From: Cytospora piceicola
Lineage: Eukaryota; Ascomycota; Sordariomycetes; Diaporthales; Cytosporaceae
DNA length: 64,000 nt
NCBI GenBank assembly: GCA_023375675.1
Contig: JALQBC010000037.1
Coordinates: 310,001 to 374,000 of the forward strand
Direction of reading: 5' to 3'
Shown here: positions 56,772-64,000 of the stretch, piece after piece
Numbering within the stretch: the stretch's first letter is position 1
How the letters are laid out: each line of letters starts with the position of its first letter
Made by a program: the position numbers and the translations under genes
The notes under the pieces: generated by a model
Told to the model about the DNA's origin: nothing
What the model saw: only the letters and a program-made list of their open reading frames with translations
Databases searched by the model: none

Positions 56772-58493
56772 CTAGTCTCGTATGCCCAGCCCGACAAGTG
56801 AGCTCCCCTCGCGCAGGCCTCCGGCGAGTCTCAGCCTCTTCGTTGGGCTCGTCGGCTCCGCTCTCCTCGCATCATCGACATTGCCGTCAAACTTCCGCTT
56901 CACCGGGTTCGGCAGTCCGGTCTTGTGTACCGGGCCTCGCAATGTCGACTGCAGCCTCGCGCTCTTCTCGGCCACTACCGGGGTGACGTCTCTGGAGTTG
57001 TGTGAGCTCGCGACCTCCAGGCTCTCCCGCGGGTCCCGGCGGAGCATCGCCGATGCCTCTTGGCTGGCCTGGCTCTCGTATACCTGGCTGTCTCCATCGT
57101 GGTGGCTCCGTTGGGAGGGCAGTGGCTTCCGCGGTGGGGGTGATCCACGGGTGGCGAAGGACGTCGCCTGCTGTGCCACTGACCGCAAGGCGGCTCTAGC
57201 TAGCTCTTCATTGTCGTCGGCCGAGATGGTACTTTCTCGGCTGTGGCGGCCGCGTTCAGGTCGTTCTGCCATCCTTGCGAAAGCCAGGCCCCTCTCCGGG
57301 GTGTCTGGAACATAGCTTCGGTTGATCAGCCGTCGAGGTGGCTCTGTTTGTGGAACTAGATCCGCTGCTGGCAGCAAATCAGAGCCACGCGGCCGAGGTG
57401 GGTTTGGGGTCGTTGGAAGGGATGAAAGGGACTGTACGTTTCGTGAGTGTTTTGATGGGTGCCGTGCTCCGGAGCGATTAGGTGTGACTGGGGTATTGGG
57501 GCCACTGCTGTTCTCTTGCGTAGCAGCTTGGAGGAGGACTGCGAACGGCTCCTGTCGTCCTTCACGGACCTCTCGGTGTTTGGGAGTGTGTCGTGGGGTC
57601 GTTCGGTATTGGGCGGGTGATATTTGTGTCGTCTTTGGGGTATGGAAGATGCCTCCCGGGCTGGCAAGCTGACTCCAAAGTTCACGCTTGTCCTGGAGCC
57701 GGTTCCGCAACATCTCGTTCTCCTCTCGTAGGCTGTCCATATCCTCCTCTTTCCGTACAATGAGCTTCTTGGCGGCTTTGAGCCTCTTGCACGCCTCGTC
57801 GTGGTCCCTTCGAAGCCTCTCGTTATCCTTGAGCGCCTTCTCTCCCAGGTCCCTCAGCTGGTCGTACATCGCCTGTGTGATCTCGGGACCAGCGCTGAGG
57901 TCCCGCTTGATTGGTTGTGGGCTCTCGACCCTCTGCCTCCGTAATGCCTCCAGCTGGCGGAGGGTCATCTCCTGTTCGACTGCAGCTCGCTGTGCATCTT
58001 CGTCCGCCCGCACGCTGAGCAGTTGGTACTGTAGTTTGTGGTGCGCAGCCTCCGTCTTCAACCTCGTCTGCTCGGCGATGCAGGCTTGGAGCATTGCCCG
58101 TAATTCCTCGGGCGACGCGGCGACGACTCGGTCAGGTCTCGGTGCGGCGAAGATACCAGCTGGGGTTGCTTCCGCCCGGGCAGTGTTGATTCCAGTCACT
58201 GGAGGCGACAGCACTCGTTGCCTCTGCGAAGCTCTGACAACTGGGCCATTGGTCGGTACTTGAGAGGAAGGCGGAGGGGTCAAGGAAGATGGGATGATGG
58301 ATTGGGAAGCAGCATGGTCGTCGCTCAGCTCGTTCTTGAAGGACTGGTCGGCGCCGGCGCCGGCGGGTGATGCGGGTGCTTCGGTCGAGGGTAGCGAGGA
58401 AAAGCTTTGTTGCAAAGGGTCGAAAGGCGTTGTTGGTGCATCGTCTTCGACCGTGACGGTCGGTCTTGCGACAGCGGCGTCTGTAATAGGCAT
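56772..58493 (-). CDS. coiled-coil protein, probably nuclear
   Basis: Codes for 573 residues from ATG 58493; the frame extends to 58547 only with a TTG start. The N-terminal ~125 residues are Ser/Pro/Ala-rich and disordered. Two coiled-coil segments follow at about 128-188 (PEELRAMLQACIAEQTRLKT onward) and 208-274 (MYDQLRDLGEKALKDNERLR onward to LREENEMLRNRLQDKRELW). The C-terminal half is again disordered, with many Ser-Pro and Thr-Pro sites (HTPKTT, TPVTPNRSG, PTTPNPP) that suggest proline-directed kinase control. It ends with a basic bipartite-like signal (VKRKFDGN onward to SPTKRLRLAGG) that suggests nuclear import. No enzymatic domain is visible. This looks like an ascomycete-conserved structural or cell-cycle protein, but I cannot assign a function. 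The 5' leader is long and Ser-rich in other frames. Confidence 0.8.
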   Translation of the reverse strand: MPITDAAVARPTVTVEDDAPTTPFDPLQQSFSSLPSTEAPASPAGAGADQSFKNELSDDHAASQSIIPSSLTPPPSSQVPTNGPVVRASQRQRVLSPPVTGINTARAEATPAGIFAAPRPDRVVAASPEELRAMLQACIAEQTRLKTEAAHHKLQYQLLSVRADEDAQRAAVEQEMTLRQLEALRRQRVESPQPIKRDLSAGPEITQAMYDQLRDLGEKALKDNERLRRDHDEACKRLKAAKKLIVRKEEDMDSLREENEMLRNRLQDKRELWSQLASPGGIFHTPKTTQISPAQYRTTPRHTPKHREVREGRQEPFAVLLQAATQENSSGPNTPVTPNRSGARHPSKHSRNVQSLSSLPTTPNPPRPRGSDLLPAADLVPQTEPPRRLINRSYVPDTPERGLAFARMAERPERGRHSRESTISADDNEELARAALRSVAQQATSFATRGSPPPRKPLPSQRSHHDGDSQVYESQASQEASAMLRRDPRESLEVASSHNSRDVTPVVAEKSARLQSTLRGPVHKTGLPNPVKRKFDGNVDDARRAEPTSPTKRLRLAGGLREGSSLVGLGIRD

Positions 58494-59429
58494 ATTGGAC
58501 TGATTGATTGGAGAAATGTCTGTCTTGAGCTCAATGGCTCGACACAAGCGGCTCGTCGTGTGGGTTTTTGGAGGCGGAGTGGTGTGTCACGACCATACTC
58601 TGTAATAACGAGTGCGACCGTGAATGAAACGAAGCGGAGTAAACAGGCTTCCAGCGATGCGATGTCGAGCGACTTCGAGTAAACAAAGCAAATGAAGGAC
58701 CAGCTAGGACATTCACGATGGTCGCCCACAGTGTATTCTTCCCAGCGTGCAGAGATATCGGGTCTCAGCGTGGGGGTGAGGGGATGGTGAAGGAGCAGTG
58801 ATAGAAATAGAACGGGGTTGGTGTGATGCGATGCGATTGCAGCAGAAGCCCAAGTTGGGTCTGGAGGAGTCAAATGGTCGCAAAGAGGGGGGATTGGCCT
58901 GTGGGCGGAAGACGGTGGACCGGGGACGTGCGCCAGGCCTGCAAGCCTGCAAGCTTAGGTGCCCGCAAGCCCAGGTGCCCAGGCCTGCCAGGGTGCCAAG
59001 ATCAGATCAGCCAGCCCGGACCTCCACTGGCGTAGCAACCAGGAGTGAAGCGGTCTGTTCATTGGCTACTGGACTAGTGCGCTAAACTCAAACCGTGAGC
59101 AGTGTCGGCAATCCAAAAAGCATCCACCGCTTGCAGAGCTGTGCACAGACCACCACCAGCTGTCTCACAGAATTGAGCAGTCAAGTCAACAAACTGTCAA
59201 TCTATCCCAGGGCTAAACAAAAAATGTCCCCTTGCGACGGTGCTATATTCAAGTGTACCTGGATATCGTGGCTCCCGCAATGAATTCTCGCCCGATGCCC
59301 TGAGCACTTGAGAAATACGATTTGTTGACAAGTGGAATGCCAATTATACCCAAGTTTTCAGACTCTTCTCTAGTGAATAACTACAATATTAATCATGATC
59401 AATTATGATCTCTCAACCATGTATCGCGC
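58494..59429. other. intergenic region
   Basis: A 936-bp region with the upstream region of the coiled-coil gene and the 3' side of the GPI-protein gene. A patch of GCCCAGGTGCCCAGGCCTGCC-like short repeats lies at about 58936-59000. No gene is seen. Confidence 0.5.
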
Positions 59430-60232
59430 TCACCACAGCGCCATCATCAACCCGCACAGCCCAACAAGCCCACCAGCAACACCAGCAATGTTTCCGTTCG
59501 CCCGAGCTGCGGCTCCAGTCGCCGCCGACGAGCTCGCTGCCGAAGCGGACGTCTTAGCCGCTGAGGCAGTGGCAGAGGCAGACGCAGAAGAAGACGCAGC
59601 GCTGCCGGTCTCCGCGGGGCCGGAGGAAGCCGAGGATGACGGCTGCGCCGTGCCAGAAGCGGCGGACCCCGAGCTCGTGGCGCTCGCGGTCGCGGCGGCC
59701 TTGAGGAGGTCCAGCCCGGCGGTGATGGTGACCGCGTACACGTCGTCCGTGAGGTCGGTCACCACGGCACTGTAGGTTCCGGGACCGTTTGCCTCGGGGC
59801 CGGCGAGGGTCTCGATGCAGCTCATGGTGCCGGATGCAATGTCGCATTCCAGATCGACCGTGCTGTGGAAGCATCAAGTCAGCCAGCCGGACGCCTATTA
59901 TGGATGATGGGCTGTACTGGTTGTGTACGAGATGAGGGTGAGCCGCAAGGCAAGAGAGTAACTTACTATGCACCACTCTCCGTGGCGTGCTCCGCCAAGG
60001 TGGATGGACCCTCTACAACCGTCACGCCCGTACCGAGGCCACAGTCATCTGAATCGGTGCCTTTGGCACAGTTGACGAAGTATGTCGTCGCTCCTGGGGA
60101 GACAGACATGACAGACGCTTGGAAGTTCTCGCCCTCTTGGCCGTAGAGGAACATGCTGGTCACGGACGTTGACTGGGCCATGGCGATTGCCACGAAGGCG
60201 GAGGAGGCCAGGGTTAGAGAGCGTGCGAACAT
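59430..60232 (-). CDS. GPI-anchored Ser/Ala-rich cell-surface protein, two exons
   Basis: Two exons, 60232-59967 and 59862-59430, are joined across a 104-nt intron (59966-59863; donor GTAAGT, acceptor CACAG, CTGAC branch-like box). The join restores a single 232-residue frame and gives GAY-TVDLECDIASG across the junction. Residues 1-20 are a signal peptide ending AMAQ. Residues 21-142 form a small ectodomain with four cysteines (55, 64, 95, 104), likely two disulfides. Residues 143-208 are a Ser/Ala/Thr stalk, probably O-glycosylated. The end is a GPI signal: small residues around Asn211-Gly212 followed by a hydrophobic tail GGLVGLCGLMMALW. Proteins of this layout are common in ascomycete cell walls; the specific function is unknown. 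ATG 60232 was chosen because the signal peptide starts there; upstream in-frame codons read as leader. Confidence 0.88.
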
Positions 60233-62834
60233 GGTGACGACTTGGTATAATGAGTGAATATGGAAGGTCAGTGAAGGAGTGCGAAGATATGCGAAGGAAC
60301 GGATGGCGTCGCAAGAATTTGGTGTATTCGAGGAAGCTTGAGAAAGGGCCGCCTTGTTGCCCTTTTTCAAAGATCCGGCTAATACCCCTGAGGATACCAG
60401 GGTAATATTTAATGTGTTCCTTCAGACTCGGTAACCAATAGCCTGTCGTGCCGACTGGTGCGTGAGCGGCTATAAATAAAGACCGGCCGAAGCCCCAATT
60501 TTTGGCCTAGTTTAATTTAAGCATGTTGGTTAAAGGAGCCGGATGGCGCCACCTCCGACGTCACTATATAACGTCCCAGGTGGCCCCTGTGCTGATGGTT
60601 GATCAGTGATCAGTTCAAAGCTTGCGAACTCAATCAGGCTGTGCTTTGGTACAATCCTCTTATGAATTGCCCACATGCATATCGCCCATATCGCATCGAA
60701 AGCCCAACCATGATCATAACCCTGATCACCGTTATAAGCGGGATCTCGGGCCTTACCCTTACCTTTTGTCCTCCAGGGCTCTAGTGGCCATGGATTCCGC
60801 ATATCCTTGCAGACTGGCACTCACCTTCTCCCACCTGCCCACATTTTCTCCACGCCGGTGCGGACTCAGGAAAGCATTTACGTCTGCAATCAGACTTATG
60901 TTGGCTATAAATGGAGACTGTTGCAATCTTTCAGGACTCCAGCGTCGTAAGGGTTGTGTGGAGCATTTTGAGTCAAAAAGGGGAGGGGAGAGGGGGGATG
61001 ATTCGAGTTTCGCGAGGATTGATATGCGGTAATCGTTTCTTTATTGTACTGCTAACCTGCTTAGCAGTTTTGCCTGTTCCGGAACCGAGTGCTTGCTATG
61101 ATGTCCATCATGGGATGGGATATGGCGGAGATGGAGTCGCCACCTTCATCGTGGGCTGCTCTGGTTCAAATGTTTTGTTCATATGTGTTTGAACTGTATG
61201 TTGTTCCCAACATTTGAACAATCGCATCTTCAGCCTTCGATGCCTGCGCTTCGTTAGGGAACCTGCTTGTCGATCATTTTGAGCCGTTGGTCCCTGCTCG
61301 CAGTGAGTTGTCGCAGCCGCTACTCACCATTCTCGAAAACGTCGCCGCAGACGATGTAATAGTGCAGGGTGGTGCTGAGAATTGAGGCCAACAGATGTGA
61401 TTAAATAAATACCTGGAGGTCGGGCAAGGCAACGGTCTGCAACACACGTTGACCAGTTACAAATACGCCAAAGGCCTCGGGCAAATCGACATCAATCCGT
61501 GGACCACTAATCAGAGTAAATAAAGAGATGCATGCCATCGTAAAAGGCTTCTACCAGTAGTATTAGTGGTACGTGACGGCGGGGCGGTGCTTATTAAGAA
61601 AAGAACACATTGGGCAGTAGAGCTTACTTAAAGACCTACAGTACATCCATCTGTAATTCCTTGTAAAAAGAACTCGGATCCGGTCCTCGGAATTCTAGAT
61701 CCGGCGGGAAAGCTCCGGTGGCAACAAATGTCAAGGCAGGAGCAAACCCAGCGGGCGGAGGCAAAAGATCGCCTGGCGGTAAGATCCAGAGCTCCAGAGC
61801 CATAGAGCGAATGCTACAAGTCGCATGAGTCGAAACTCCTCGGCCTTATCTCGCCTCCTTCGGGTTGCATCCAAATTGCAGCTAGAAGCTGTTGGGTCGG
61901 GTACTATGCAGTAGGGGCGGTCGGAGACTCCATATCACATGCGCGAAGCAGCGTTTCAAGATAGAGTTGCGGGAGATCGACCCGCCAAGGCTGACGGCAC
62001 GTGTGGATATGTATACTTATATATGTACTTAATATCTCTGGAATAGCTCGGGAGCATCTTTTTCCCCAAGGCGCTGTGCTTAGGTACACATCCGGAAGAT
62101 TATTAAGCCTGCATAAGTGCTTGACATCGAGACCCACTTACTACAGTACATAAGCGAGGCTTTTGCTTCCGGGGTTCTAGATTTTCCGTCCTACGTAATG
62201 ATCAACGTTCTCGTAGATGCGGCTCTCCAGGTTTGCCAAGTGGCAATCTTGGTCACCAATTCACCTATATGAATCTGGAATCACCTGTCAACCGGTATGA
62301 ACCTGGAAGTCCTTCACCGCGACCGCAGTCGAACTGCCAGCATATATTATCAATAGATGATCAGTTGTTCGGAAGGTCCGCTATCGCAGACAAGGAACAT
62401 TGAAGCACAGCGACACTGGATCATACGTAGAGATGCCTGCTGACAATCATTGTGATCGTCTATACTACGTCTACCATGACTGGCAGACTGGGCTGGCTTC
62501 CGTACGAAGATGCACCTAAGCACCTAAAGCGGTAAGAAAATCCATACTGTGAAGAAGAAGAAGGAAAAATATGCCAAAGCTGCATTTCAGATCCTGCGAC
62601 TCGCGCAAGGTCCCGCTTGCCGAATGCTCGAGAAACGTCCGGAGAAAAGGGGCCCTCTAAAAACTGATCCACTTTGACACCAAAGCCGACTCGAGTGCTT
62701 ACTCGGTAGATACCTGGGTACTGGTTTCGTCGGGATTGTTAAGCAACTTTCATAGGGATTATAATTCTCGCGCGGTTGTGGAGTACGAGGAGCAGAACAG
62801 AAAAATTATTGAAAACGCCCCTTGAGGAATCTGA
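60233..62834. other. 2.6-kb gene-free stretch
   Basis: A divergent region between the GPI-protein gene (-) and the Old Yellow Enzyme gene (+). Frames such as 60530-60820 (-) and 60622-61032 (+) have no recognisable content. The right part is the promoter region of the Old Yellow Enzyme gene. No repeats of note and no TACCTAGGTA copy. Confidence 0.5.
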
Positions 62835-62843
62835 TATATAAAT
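62835..62843 (+). promoter_or_regulatory. TATA box of the Old Yellow Enzyme gene
   Basis: TATATAAAT lies 159 bp upstream of the ATG at 62994, followed by a CA/TC-rich leader (CACAATCATTCTCTC onward). Pattern-based prediction. Confidence 0.55.
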
Positions 62844-62993
62844 GCTCGCCCGTCGATGTCGTTAAACAGTCTTTGTAAATTTGCATAAACACAATCATTC
62901 TCTCATAACACCATCTCTGTTCAGTTTGATACCCCAGTCCATCCTTCTATTTCATCGTAATTCTTTAGATTTATACCCAAAACATCTCTCAAA

Positions 62994-64000
62994 ATGGCCG
63001 CCAACACCAAGGTCTTCTCTCCCTTCCAGGTGGGCAGCACCAAGCTCGACCACAGGGTCGTCATGGCTCCCCTGACCCGGTTCCGTGCCACCGTCGACAA
63101 CGTCCCCACCGACCTCATGGCCCAGTACTACGCCCAGCGAGCCGTCGTCCCCGGCACTCTGATCATCTCCGAGGCCTCATTCATCTCTCCCAAGGCCGGT
63201 GGCTACGCCACCATCCCTGGTCTGTGGAACGACGAGCAGCTGAACGCATGGAAGAAGACCACCGACGCCGTCCACGCCAAGGGCTCCAAGATCTACATGC
63301 AGCTGTGGCACCTGGGCCGCGCCGCCCACCCCGACCCCGCCGGCTCCGGCGGTGCCGTCAAGGACGAGCGCTTCGACTTTGAGAACGACTTGGTCTCCTC
63401 CAGCGCCGTCCCCATCGCCGAGGGCCAGCCTACCCCCCGTGCCCTCTCCGAGGAGGAGGTCTGGGCCACCGTTGCCGACTACGCCACCGCCGCCAAGAAC
63501 GCCGTCGAGAAGGCTGGCTTTGACGGAGTCGAGATCCACGGTGCCCACGGTTACCTGATCGACCAGTTCAACCAGGACACCTGCAACAAGCGTACCGACC
63601 AGTTCGGTGGCAGCATCGAGAACCGTGCTCGCTTCTGTCTCGAGGTCGCCAAGGCCGTTGCCAAGGCCGTTGGCGCCGACAAGACCGGTATCCGTCTGTC
63701 ACCCTGGTCCGGATTCCAGGGCATGCGCATGGCCGACCCCATCCCCCAGTTCAGCTACATCATCCACCAGCTCCGCGAGTTGGATTTGGCCTACCTGCAC
63801 CTGGTTGAGCCCAGAGTCCAGTAAGTAATCCCCTTGAGAATTAAACTCTGCGAAGTTTTGATGCTAACAAAACCCGCAGCGGTGTTGTCGATGTCGAGCC
63901 CGCGAACGAGACCCTGGACTTCGCTCTCCAGTCCTGGGGCCGCGAGAAGCCGGTGCTCATCGCCGGTGGAATGTCCACCGAGCGTGCCATCGAGGCCGTG
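62994..64000 (+). CDS. Old Yellow Enzyme-type NADPH dehydrogenase, partial
   Basis: Exon 1 is 62994-63820, the intron 63821-63879 (GTAAGT donor, GCTAAC branch box, CAG acceptor), and exon 2 runs from 63880 past the right edge, so the 3' end is missing. The join gives EPRVHGVVDVEPANE, in frame. This FMN enzyme family reduces activated C=C bonds of enones and similar compounds with NADPH. Visible signatures: MAPLTRFRA near the FMN site (residues 24-32), MQLWHLGRAAHPD (102-114), and the substrate-binding pair His182/His185 with Tyr187 in VEIHGAHGYLIDQF. These are followed by the conserved RTDQFGGSIENRARF (194-208) and, in exon 2, LIAGGMS. The His/His pair replaces the His/Asn of yeast OYE1, a common variation. 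Fungal members act in stress response or as tailoring enzymes, including in ergot-alkaloid-type clusters. No cluster partners are within view. Start ATG 62994 has an AAAATGG context after a typical leader. Confidence 0.93.

Noticed and set aside
58494..58547. 18-residue N-terminal extension of the coiled-coil protein
   Set aside because: It begins at TTG; the first ATG is at 58493.
1..64000. tRNA, rRNA and CRISPR-like arrays
   Set aside because: I scanned for TTCRANYC-type T-arms with matching stems and for regularly spaced direct repeats. GTTCGAA-like words occur (for example near 46551 and 56309), but no cloverleaf could be built. The tandem arrays are microsatellites or coding repeats. 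CRISPR is not expected in a nuclear fungal genome.

Overview
The window is nuclear DNA of a filamentous ascomycete, most likely a Sordariomycete. The reasons are: two short spliceosomal introns with GTAAGT donors, branch-point-like boxes and CAG acceptors; a 3.9-kb AT-rich block showing the CpA-to-TpA decay of repeat-induced point mutation (RIP); C-ending codon use in the genes; and several families typical of filamentous fungi (Old Yellow Enzyme, fungal arylamine N-acetyltransferase, AreA-GATA-like/DUF3295 protein, CHY zinc finger protein, Ser/Ala-rich GPI protein).

Layout. 1-3.2 kb holds no gene I can support. 3.36-8.4 kb is a small gene cluster: a secreted, three-module, eight-cysteine repeat protein with Kex2 sites between modules (+), a convergent basic mitochondrial-looking protein (-), a divergently placed CHY zinc finger protein (+), and a possible 50-residue zinc-ribbon micro-protein (-). 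10.2-14.2 kb is a RIP-destroyed DNA transposon bounded by ~45-bp terminal inverted repeats and a 12-bp direct repeat. 14.2-52.9 kb is remarkably gene-poor. The only confident genes there are an arylamine N-acetyltransferase (19.2-20.1 kb, -) and an AreA-GATA-like/DUF3295 regulator (30.5-32.3 kb, -). The rest is unique sequence with microsatellites, C/G homopolymers and seventeen exact copies of the palindrome TACCTAGGTA. 52.9-64 kb is gene-rich again: a ubiquitin-like fusion gene that looks broken or multi-exon (-), a 3-ketoacyl-CoA thiolase (-), a nuclear-looking coiled-coil protein (-), a two-exon GPI-anchored cell-surface protein (-), and an Old Yellow Enzyme that runs off the right edge (+).

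The genes do not form an obvious biosynthetic cluster. The most unusual items are the Kex2-punctuated Cys-repeat protein, whose modules are themselves internal duplications with a mirror-symmetric cysteine spacing; the ubiquitin-like relic at 53 kb, seen only by joining two reading frames; the RIP-decayed transposon; and the heavily over-represented palindrome. Several long open frames start at GTG or TTG. For real genes I used the first sensible ATG instead. All statements come from reading the sequence by eye; no database search was made.
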